Shown: in pieces, positions 14,443 to 20,792 of the stretch
Layout: each line of letters starts with the position of its first letter
Numbering within the stretch: the stretch's first letter is position 1
Assembly (NCBI GenBank): GCA_002392745.1
Contig: DGHR01000014.1
Coordinates: 140,089-170,940 of the forward strand
Direction of reading: 5' to 3'
DNA length: 30,852 bases
Source: Bacteroidales bacterium UBA3843
Lineage (GTDB): Bacteria; Bacteroidota; Bacteroidia; Bacteroidales; Paludibacteraceae
Translations under genes and position numbers: made by a program
Notes under the pieces: model-generated
Told to the model about the DNA's origin: nothing
Seen by the model: only the letters and a program-made list of their open reading frames with translations
Database searches by the model: none

Positions 14443-15879
14443 TTATTCTCTATTCGGGAGGAATAAATCATCTAACGTCACTTGCGACTGTACAATGCCA
14501 CTATGGCTGTTTGGTTTGACGCCATAAGTGGTTATCATCGTTACATGGAGCGCATCATGTGTGCTTGTTGCATCGCGGAAAGTACCTACTTTGTTTCGAA
14601 GTTGCAATTCATAGTCTTTGTCGATGGTATATTCGCTCTGGGAGAATTTCATTTCGCAGATATTGATGACATGATCGCGACGGGCAATGAGCATATCTAT
14701 CTGTGCTCCGCGTGCATAAGCATCTTTCTGCGGTTTGCTATACCATGTCGATTGCTCACTCATAACCCCCCAGATGCCTAATGCATGCTTGATTTGGTCA
14801 ATATGGTCTTTGCATACTTGTTCAAAAGTGCACCCCGCCCATGCGCGTCGCGCCGGCTGGTCGATGGTAAAGGTCCAGAAATGCTCATCCCTTCCGTAGT
14901 ACTGGCGGATGAAGCGGAAATAGAACATCGTGAAATAGTCGGACAACTGGTACACGATACCATTCTTGGCTTTGCCAAAATAATTGTAGCCGCGGATGAT
15001 ATTACAGTTAACCAAGTCACGCAGCGCTTTCGTCAGTTGCCCGTTATTGCCTACTTTGGCGGTCTTGCTGATCTCGTCCCGGGTCAAGCCCATGGTCTTC
15101 TCCGACAGGGCTTCCACCAGTTTGATATAGTAAGGAGAGTTCTCAAATAGCATTTTATACAAGTGGTCAAACTCATCCTTCAACCGCCCGTTTTTCTTGA
15201 AAAACAGTTCATCTACATTCGCTGTATAAGTAAGCTTGGGATCCAATTGGTTCAAGTAGTACGGAATGCCTCCCATTACCATGTAACACTCCGTAATATC
15301 ATACCTGCTCCACTGAAATCCACGCGATATAAGGTACTGTTCCGTCTCGTTCAGCGTAAAAGGAAGGAGAAACATCTGGCAGGTGGCACGATTGAATAAT
15401 CCGCCTTTGTCTGATAGCAGTTTATCCGTGATCCATGAAGTGGCACTGCCGCAAGCAATAAGAAAAATATCGCTTTGTGACGCAGCCCATCCGTTCCAGA
15501 ACCATTCCAAAGCTCCAATGAAATCCGAGCCGGTGGTATCAAACCATGATATCTCATCAATAAAGACCACCTTGCGATCCTGCTTGGAACCCTGCAAGCA
15601 TTTCTTGAGCATGGCAAAAGCCTCCAACCATGTCCTGAATGTAGGCATATCTATCCCGAAAGACTCATTCAAAGCCATCGCAAACTGCGTCAGTTGCATA
15701 TCTTGGGATTTTTTGTACAAACCAGTCGTTACGAAAGCAAAACGATTCTCGAAATGCTGCCGTACGAGATAAGTTTTTCCGACGCGGCGTCTGCCATAGA
15801 CCACTAAAAATTCCGCTCTATGGGAGTTATACAAACTCTCCAGGCGCTGTTTTTCCATCCTTCTGCCAATGATTTCCAT
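14443..15879 (-). CDS. AAA ATPase (ATPase_2-like) with C-terminal nuclease-like domain
   Basis: 478 residues, start ATG 15877-15879. The N-terminus MEIIGRRMEKQRLESLYNSH contains the IGR[RE]xE...L motif of this ATPase group. Walker A is YGRRRVGKTYLV (~residues 29-40), Walker B VVFIDEISWFD, and sensor-like IACGSATSWI. A winged-helix-like region follows (TRDEISKTAKVGNNGQLTKA). The C-terminus has a PD-(D/E)XK-like pattern, GAQIDMLIARRDHVINICEMKF, consistent with the DUF234-type end of archaeal and Bacteroidota ATPases. Function is unproven. It has a consensus promoter with tandem operator-like repeats directly upstream, so it is probably regulated. It differs in subfamily from the ATPase at 7067-8404. 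Confidence 0.92.
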   Translation of the reverse strand: MEIIGRRMEKQRLESLYNSHRAEFLVVYGRRRVGKTYLVRQHFENRFAFVTTGLYKKSQDMQLTQFAMALNESFGIDMPTFRTWLEAFAMLKKCLQGSKQDRKVVFIDEISWFDTTGSDFIGALEWFWNGWAASQSDIFLIACGSATSWITDKLLSDKGGLFNRATCQMFLLPFTLNETEQYLISRGFQWSRYDITECYMVMGGIPYYLNQLDPKLTYTANVDELFFKKNGRLKDEFDHLYKMLFENSPYYIKLVEALSEKTMGLTRDEISKTAKVGNNGQLTKALRDLVNCNIIRGYNYFGKAKNGIVYQLSDYFTMFYFRFIRQYYGRDEHFWTFTIDQPARRAWAGCTFEQVCKDHIDQIKHALGIWGVMSEQSTWYSKPQKDAYARGAQIDMLIARRDHVINICEMKFSQSEYTIDKDYELQLRNKVGTFRDATSTHDALHVTMITTYGVKPNSHSGIVQSQVTLDDLFLPNRE

Positions 15880-15904
15880 ATCTTTCTGCTATTAAAATTC
15901 GCTG

Positions 15905-15935
15905 CAAAGGTACAACAAAATAATGATATATGCAA
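15905..15935 (-). promoter_or_regulatory. Promoter for the second ATPase gene
   Basis: Minus strand -7 TACCTTTG (15905-15912) and -33 TTG (15933-15935), 20-nt spacing. The leader is short, ~20 nt. Confidence 0.82.
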
Positions 15936-15939
15936 GTAA

Positions 15940-16033
15940 TTTTGTCTAAAACTTGATTTTTTTAGATATTTTAGATAAAATCATACATCTTGTTTTGTCT
16001 AAAACTTAATTTTTTAAGATATTTTAGATAATA
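15940..16033. repeat. Two ~41-bp imperfect repeats, operator-like
   Basis: TTTTGTCTAAAACTTGA... (15940-15980) recurs as TTTTGTCTAAAACTTAA... (15993-16033), offset 53 bp. Each unit is itself an imperfect inverted repeat, TTTGTCTAAAA ... TTTTAGATAAA. The first unit starts 5 bp beyond the -33 box of the ATPase promoter, where an activator or repressor would bind. 16034-16087 shows nothing else. Confidence 0.65.
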
Positions 16034-16087
16034 AAGAAAGAGAAGTGTCCGCATAAGTAATCATTGCCTATGCTGCTGTAATTTAGG

Positions 16088-16328
16088 TAATCCAATATGT
16101 CAAAGAACACATTTTTGCCGGAGGATTTATCCGGCAATATGGTTTCGCAGAATAATAAAAGGATGCTTGCATACAATTAGTATTCGGCGAAAGTATATAT
16201 TCAGGCGTCAGCCTTGCAAAAATGTGCAAAGCACCTCCCTCCTACATTCGGGGGAATGATTGCAATGCAATCAGGCAGATGTCCGAATATGTCAAAGATC
16301 GTTGCGGGCCGTCGCGCCCGCATTTTTT
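16088..16328 (+). ncRNA. Candidate structured RNA ending in a terminator
   Basis: This stretch has no reading frame but a dense series of stems: TTGCCGGA/TCCGGCAA (16115-16137); TTCGC-a-GAATA with TATTC-g-GCGAA (16144-16154 and 16181-16191) enclosing ATGC-tt-GCAT; AGGC-gtca-GCCT (16203-16214); GTGC-aaa-GCAC (16224-16234); CATTC/GAATG (16245-16258) or alternatively ATTCGG/CCGAAT (16246-16251, 16283-16288); and TGATTGC-aat-GCAATCA (16257-16273). It finishes with a plus-strand terminator. A 13-base word, AATATGTCAAAGA, sits near the start (16094-16106) and just before the terminator (16286-16298). No promoter consensus was found, and it matches no RNA class I recognise (not tmRNA, RNase P or SRP RNA). 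Could instead be a decayed mobile-element end. Confidence 0.4.
16303..16328 (+). terminator. Plus-strand terminator of the structured region
   Basis: TGCGGGC (16303-16309), loop CGTCGC, GCCCGCA (16316-16322), then T6. It is strong and directional, though no protein gene precedes it on this strand. Confidence 0.8.
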
Positions 16329-16340
16329 ATTGACACACGC

Positions 16341-16381
16341 AAAAAAAGGCAGCACATAGCCGCAAAGCTATGCACCGCCTT
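16341..16381 (-). terminator. Terminator of a ~200-nt minus-strand transcript
   Basis: Minus strand AAGGCGGTGCATAGC / GCTATGTGCTGCCTT with loop TTTGCG forms a 15-bp RNA stem if G-U pairs are counted, followed by T5. The inner pairs are G-U only in the minus-strand RNA (A-C mismatches in the other), so the direction is clear. It converges on the plus-strand terminator at 16303-16328. Confidence 0.82.
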
Positions 16382-16408
16382 CTGCGTTGCTATCCATACT
16401 CCCGTATT

Positions 16409-16471
16409 TTAAGACATTTTTGTAATGGGGGGGGTAAAATCAAACATCAAGTCATTTGCCATTTTTATCAT
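16409..16471 (-). CDS. Candidate 20-residue peptide in the orphan transcript
   Basis: Minus strand ATG 16469-16471: MIKMANDLMFDFTPPITKMS, then TAA; an internal ATG would give 17 residues (MANDLMFDFTPPITKMS). It lies between a promoter (16543-16550) and a terminator (16341-16381). It contains a run of eight C (plus-strand G8, 16427-16434) where slippage would change the frame. Two even shorter frames precede it (MTRYNGTR and MTK). There is no clear ribosome site. It may be a small peptide, or the transcript may be a non-coding RNA. Confidence 0.3.
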   Translation of the reverse strand: MIKMANDLMFDFTPPITKMS

Positions 16472-16542
16472 TTACTATTTTGTCATTTACCTTGTACCAT
16501 TATATCGGGTCATTGGCGTTTGTTGTTTTTCTAAAACTGCGG

Positions 16543-16606
16543 CAAAGATACTACTTTTTTCCGGTATAGGTGTTATCATTATTTGAGAAAGATTTATCAT
16601 TTTGTG
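16543..16606 (-). promoter_or_regulatory. Promoter and 36-bp operator of the orphan transcript
   Basis: Minus strand -7 TATCTTTG (16543-16550) without a TTG at -33. Instead, exactly 20 nt upstream begins a 36-bp sequence (16571-16606) identical to 18564-18599. Within it AATGATAA occurs twice 21 bp apart, two helical turns. A third AATGATAA lies further upstream (in 16607-16620). The arrangement suggests an activator-dependent promoter. Confidence 0.65.
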
Positions 16607-16672
16607 CAATTTATCATTATTTTTATATGTTATGCAACATATATGGGCGAAACATCGGTCGAGAGACCATAC

Positions 16673-16707
16673 AAAAAACGATGCACATGGCTTGTGCACC
16701 GTTTTTT
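16673..16707 (-). terminator. Terminator of the TPR-AraC regulator gene
   Basis: AAAAAACG-a-TGCAC (16673-16686) pairs with GTGCA-c-CGTTTTTT (16694-16707) around ATGGCTT. Read on the minus strand it ends in T6. It lies ~65 bases after the stop at 16769 and separates the regulator from the small transcript. Confidence 0.82.
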
Positions 16708-16768
16708 TTTGTGTGGGGTGGAGTTGTCAATCTCCACAGGAGCGGGACCTATGCCGGCGATGTGGATG

Positions 16769-18508
16769 CTATTCGTGTGTCGTCTGCTCGGGCGCAGCGT
16801 CCGTCCGGGATTCCAGCTTCTGGAGTTTGATACCGGAAGGTGTGGTGCCGTAATAGCGTGTGAAAGCACGCGAGAAATTAGGCACCTGCGAGTAGCCGCA
16901 CCGTTCGGCCACCTCTGCGATCGTGATATCCCGGTAGTTTTGCAGCAGGTATTTGGCTTTCTGCATCCGGACCCGCACGATATATTCTTGCATCGTATCG
17001 TCGGTGATAGAGGCCAGCCTCCGCCTGAGCGTGACAGGGGTGGTATGCATACCTTTGGCAATAGAGCCTATATCCGAAACGCCTTTTTCTATTTCGGTAT
17101 CAATCACGTCAACCAGTTGGCTGACAAAAGCCTTGTCGTCGTCCGTCAGGTTGGTGGAATGGAACATGTTGTCCGTTAGCATTTTCAGGTACAACCGGTT
17201 AATCTCGTCGTATTTCCCGCGCAGCGAAGAGATGTCTCGGTCATAGTTCTCTTCCTTGTGTTTATGGCGTTTGAGGATAATGATAATGCAAATGCAGAAA
17301 ACGGTCAGTAACAGCGCCGTCACCACCGCCATGATGATATTATTCGTCCGTTTGGCCCGTTCGGCTTCTTCTTTTTGCTGCTGCAAGATGTCTATATGGT
17401 ACAGCGCATTGTACCGTGCGATGGCGTCCTCGGTCTCGAGACGATAGATAGAGTCGCGCAAGCTATTGGCGCGCTCGAGGTGTATCATGGCCTCGTCGGG
17501 CGAGCTGGTCTTGGTGGCATAATACAGTCCCTTGCGCGCGTGCATTTCATTATATTTGTCCCCCATGCGCAGGAACAGCGCGGCGGCTTCGCGATAGCAG
17601 TCGGCCGCTTCCGTGTATTGCTCTTTGCTGGAGAGGATATCGCCCATCTGGTTTTGGCATATTCCCCACGAATGCATGTTCCCGGCCGCACGGAGCAAAG
17701 GAAGGGCTTCGCTGAGCGTCTGTTGCGCGGCATCGATATCGGCTGTTTCCATTTGGGCGTTCGCTACCTGGGAGAGTCTGATGCCGATGCGTGCACTGTC
17801 GCCCAGTTGCCGTTCGATTGCCAGTGCTTTCTGCGCGTAGGACAACGCCTGTTCGCCGTCCGACATCTTCATGTACATCTCGGACGCCGTGCCGTAGAGA
17901 ACTGCCCGCCGCGAGAGATTGTCGGTGGTACTGTTGACGGCTATCGCCTCAAGGATATACTTCTCGGCTTCCTGCGGGGTGCCGTTGGCCACCAGCGCGG
18001 AGGCGATGCCGTTAAGCGTAGAACTCATGCGGTCGAGGTCTCCGCTGCGCTTGTCGAGCGCATAGGCCCGGTTGAGTGTCTGAACAACCCGGTTGAAATC
18101 ACTCAGACGGAAACAGGCTGCCGCCTCGAGGGCATAGACATCGGATTTCGACTGGTCGTCCACGCAGCCGAAGCACTCCTCGGCGCGCGTGCAATAGGAA
18201 ATAGCCGTACGATAGTCTCCCACGGAATAGAAATACTCGGCCGTGTAGTAATAGACATTGACGTCCACGGAATCGATATGCGCATCCTTCGGGAAAACGA
18301 TGGGCTCGTCGATATACCGGGCATCGTAGAGAAATTCAAAGAAACGGTTGGCTTGGTTCAAGCGGTTGCGTGCGTCCGGCGTGCGCACATATTCGTCGGC
18401 ATAGCGCCGTATGCCGTGCTCAAGCGTCTCATGAGCCGCCAGAGGCGTGAGGGCGAACCACAACGCAAGGAGAAAAAACAACCGTCCGGAATGGTAATGC
18501 TCAAACAT
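16769..18508 (-). CDS. Membrane-anchored TPR regulator with AraC-type DNA-binding domain
   Basis: 579 residues from ATG 18506-18508; the longer in-frame start is a TTG inside the promoter's -7 box and is rejected. A signal or anchor sequence (RLFFLLALWFALTPLAA) is followed by about seven tetratricopeptide-like repeats (residues ~30-360; e.g. GDYRTAISYCTRAEECFG, QYTEAADCYREAAALFLRMG). Then come a coiled-coil stretch, one membrane helix (IIMAVVTALLLTVFCICIII, ~395-415), and a cytoplasmic AraC/XylS HTH pair (ITIAEVAERCGYSQVPNFSR, ending TRYYGTTPSGIKLQ). The layout implies a periplasmic TPR sensor coupled directly to DNA binding. The ligand is unknown. Its promoter shares a 36-bp element with the orphan transcript at 16543, so it probably regulates itself and that transcript (inference). 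Confidence 0.92.
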   Translation of the reverse strand: MFEHYHSGRLFFLLALWFALTPLAAHETLEHGIRRYADEYVRTPDARNRLNQANRFFEFLYDARYIDEPIVFPKDAHIDSVDVNVYYYTAEYFYSVGDYRTAISYCTRAEECFGCVDDQSKSDVYALEAAACFRLSDFNRVVQTLNRAYALDKRSGDLDRMSSTLNGIASALVANGTPQEAEKYILEAIAVNSTTDNLSRRAVLYGTASEMYMKMSDGEQALSYAQKALAIERQLGDSARIGIRLSQVANAQMETADIDAAQQTLSEALPLLRAAGNMHSWGICQNQMGDILSSKEQYTEAADCYREAAALFLRMGDKYNEMHARKGLYYATKTSSPDEAMIHLERANSLRDSIYRLETEDAIARYNALYHIDILQQQKEEAERAKRTNNIIMAVVTALLLTVFCICIIIILKRHKHKEENYDRDISSLRGKYDEINRLYLKMLTDNMFHSTNLTDDDKAFVSQLVDVIDTEIEKGVSDIGSIAKGMHTTPVTLRRRLASITDDTMQEYIVRVRMQKAKYLLQNYRDITIAEVAERCGYSQVPNFSRAFTRYYGTTPSGIKLQKLESRTDAAPEQTTHE

Positions 18509-18535
18509 GATAATAGTAATTTTTGAAATCCGGTG

Positions 18536-18599
18536 CAAAGATACAACTTTATTTTCATATTACTGTTATCATTATTTGAGAAAGATTTATCATTTTGTG
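18536..18599 (-). promoter_or_regulatory. Promoter and 36-bp operator of the TPR-AraC gene
   Basis: Minus strand -7 TATCTTTG (18536-18543), 20-nt gap, then the 36-bp element 18564-18599, identical to 16571-16606 and placed identically. It contains two AATGATAA boxes 21 bp apart, with a related AGATAAATT upstream. The -33 position lacks TTG in both promoters. The start codon is ~28 bases downstream of the -7 box. Confidence 0.7.
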
Positions 18600-18618
18600 A
18601 ATAATTTATCTTTTTTTT

Positions 18619-19227
18619 TTACAATTGTCCGGCTTCCACGAGGTTTATGACGCGTTCTACGATACGGTCTTTGTCCGAAGCGTCGTATTCCTCCTTCAAA
18701 TCGTTTCGGAAGAGTTTGGCAACGAACTGCCAGAAATTGGCACTGGTCTTGCCCTTGTACTGTCTGATGAGTTCATAGCTGGTGCGGTCGGTCTCGCGGT
18801 CCATGAGTTTCATGAGCATCATCCCCTGCGAGGCATACATGTTGCGGAAGTCTTTCTCATATTTTTTGAAGAGATACCGCTCGTATGTTCTCCACCATTT
18901 CCTGCGGCTTTTCGGGTCCGGCAGTTTGGCCAGTTCTTGGTCGGCATAGGCCATATCGCGCGTAATCATCTTGGCATACGGCAGACATTTTTTCACGTCC
19001 CGAACGGTGCGCCAGTAGAAACGCTCCTGGCGTTTGTTCTTGAAGCGCATGGGAGGATAGACCCATACCTCGTGCAGCCACGCCATATAGAGGGTGTCGC
19101 CTCCCTCAATCCGCACCATACAGGAGTCCATATACTGATGCGAAACCCCTTCTCCGGCTCTTCCCTCCGCGGAGAGGGAAAAGAGGAGAAGGGGAATCAA
19201 TGATATGTGCAGTAGTCGCTTCATCAT
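18619..19227 (-). CDS. DUF4294 family exported protein
   Basis: ~202 residues. I use ATG 19225-19227 (or the adjacent ATG 19222-19224), which gives MMKRLLHISLIPLLLFSLSA as signal peptide; the longer in-frame start is an unlikely TTG. The mature part contains the conserved DUF4294 core: GGDTLYMAWLHEVWVYPPMR, YWRTVRDVKKCLPYAKMI, and the C-terminal TSYELIRQYKGKTSANFWQF. This family is found almost only in Bacteroidota and its function is unknown. It is 26 bases downstream of proS and probably cotranscribed. No terminator is visible after it, so readthrough into the TPR-AraC gene is possible. Confidence 0.9.
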   Translation of the reverse strand: MMKRLLHISLIPLLLFSLSAEGRAGEGVSHQYMDSCMVRIEGGDTLYMAWLHEVWVYPPMRFKNKRQERFYWRTVRDVKKCLPYAKMITRDMAYADQELAKLPDPKSRRKWWRTYERYLFKKYEKDFRNMYASQGMMLMKLMDRETDRTSYELIRQYKGKTSANFWQFVAKLFRNDLKEEYDASDKDRIVERVINLVEAGQL

Positions 19228-19253
19228 ATGGGCTAACTGCAAAGATTATGCCA

Positions 19254-20768
19254 TTAATAGTTCAGCGCGAAGACCACCCGTCCTTTCGACGGTTTGCCGG
19301 TCACCATACACGTGCCGGGTTCGGAAGCGCGGGCGATGATATCCGCATTGTTGTCATCCGCGAGGTCAGCCAACGGGATGCAGCGGATAGTGGCTTTGGT
19401 TTCGTCCTTGATACGCTGTTCGGTTTCGGCTGTGCCGTCCCAGTGCGCAAGGATGAATCCGCCTTTCTTCAGTTCCTCTTTGAACTCGTCGTAGCTGTTC
19501 ACTTCGCGGGTGTTGGCTATACGGAACTTCAGCGCTTTTTGCAGCAAGTTCTGCTGGATTTCTTCCAACAGATTCTTTACGATTTCCACGATTCCATCGA
19601 TAGAAATGGTCTCTTTGGTCTGTGTGTCCCGGCGGGCTATCTCGATAGTGCCGTTCTCCAAGTCGCGGCCGCCCATAGCCAGACGGACAGGCACACCCTT
19701 GAGCTCATAATCGGCGAACTTGTATCCCGGTGTGTATTTGTCGTCGGTATCCACCTTGACGCGGATGCCGAGGGCTTTGAGTTGGTCGGCAACGGGTGTG
19801 AGTTTCTCCATGAGTTTGTCCAGATCCTCCTGCTTCTTGTAGATAGGTACGATAACCACCTGTATGGGAGCGAGATGGGGCGGAAGCACCAATCCGTTGT
19901 CATCGGAGTGGGTCATGATGAGTGCGCCCATCAGACGGGTGGAAACACCCCAAGAGGTAGCCCACACATACTCGTATTTGTTCTCGCGGTTGAGGAACTG
20001 CACATCAAAACTCTTGGCGAAGTTCTGGCCGAGGAAATGGGATGTGCCGGCCTGCAACGCCTTGCCGTCCTGCATCATCGCCTCGATACAGTATGTGTTC
20101 AGTGCGCCGGCGAAACGCTCGTTGGGCGATTTGACACCTTTGACCACCGGTATAGCCATCACGTTCTGGGCGAAATCGGCATACACGTCGAGCATCTGGC
20201 GTGCGTAGTCTTCGGCTTCCTCCTTGGTGGCATGGGCGGTATGGCCCTCCTGCCAGAGGAACTCCGCAGTGCGGAGGAACAGACGGGTGCGCATCTCCCA
20301 GCGCATCACATTGCACCATTGGTTGCAGAGAATAGGCAGGTCGCGGTAGGAGGAGATCCAGTTCTTGTAGGTGGACCAGATAATCGTCTCGGAGGTAGGA
20401 CGGATGATCAGTTCCTCTTCCAACCGGGCGTCGGGATCCACCACCACGCCTTTGCCGTTAGGGTCGTTCATGAGACGGTGGTGCGTGACCACAGCGCACT
20501 CTTTGGCAAAACCCTCAACGTGCTCGGCCTCGCGGCTCAGGAAAGATTTCGGAATCAGCAGAGGGAAATAGGCGTTGCGTACACCTTTTTGCTTGAACCG
20601 GCGGTCCAGTTCAGCCTGAATCGTCTCCCAGATAGCATAGCCGTACGGTTTGATGACCATGCATCCGCGTACGGCGGACTGCTCGGCCAGGTCGGCTTTG
20701 ACTACCAATTCGTTGTACCATTTGGAATAATCCTCGCTACGAGGAGTAAGTTTCTGATAATTAGCCAT
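19254..20768 (-). CDS. proS: Prolyl-tRNA synthetase (short form without editing insert)
   Basis: Class II aminoacyl-tRNA synthetase charging tRNA-Pro. At 504 residues without the ~180-residue editing insertion it is the archaeal/eukaryote-like form common in Bacteroidota. Motifs: MVIKPYGYAIWETIQAELDR with PLLIPKSFL; the proline-site PTSETIIWSTYKNW; motif 2 CNVMRWEMRTRLFLRTAEFL; motif 3 region THSDDNGLVLPPHLAPIQVV, then an anticodon-binding domain. It ends in Tyr (VVFALNY), as is usual for this form. It starts 24 bases after pdxB, but a consensus promoter inside pdxB (20904-20933) probably lets it be expressed alone. Confidence 0.96.
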   Translation of the reverse strand: MANYQKLTPRSEDYSKWYNELVVKADLAEQSAVRGCMVIKPYGYAIWETIQAELDRRFKQKGVRNAYFPLLIPKSFLSREAEHVEGFAKECAVVTHHRLMNDPNGKGVVVDPDARLEEELIIRPTSETIIWSTYKNWISSYRDLPILCNQWCNVMRWEMRTRLFLRTAEFLWQEGHTAHATKEEAEDYARQMLDVYADFAQNVMAIPVVKGVKSPNERFAGALNTYCIEAMMQDGKALQAGTSHFLGQNFAKSFDVQFLNRENKYEYVWATSWGVSTRLMGALIMTHSDDNGLVLPPHLAPIQVVIVPIYKKQEDLDKLMEKLTPVADQLKALGIRVKVDTDDKYTPGYKFADYELKGVPVRLAMGGRDLENGTIEIARRDTQTKETISIDGIVEIVKNLLEEIQQNLLQKALKFRIANTREVNSYDEFKEELKKGGFILAHWDGTAETEQRIKDETKATIRCIPLADLADDNNADIIARASEPGTCMVTGKPSKGRVVFALNY

Positions 20769-20792
20769 CGTGTTGTATTTAATGTATTTCTG

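Noticed and set aside
16088..16328. Region as tmRNA, RNase P RNA or SRP RNA
   Set aside because: None of the conserved sequence blocks of these RNAs is visible, and the stem arrangement does not match.
16487..16699. 70-codon minus-strand frame
   Set aside because: It reads through a strong terminator hairpin (16673-16707), the 36-bp operator and the -7 box, so it cannot be the product of that region.
17375..18526. 383-codon plus-strand frame opposite the TPR-AraC gene
   Set aside because: Antisense shadow; the minus-strand protein has a signal sequence, TPRs, a membrane helix and an HTH in logical order.
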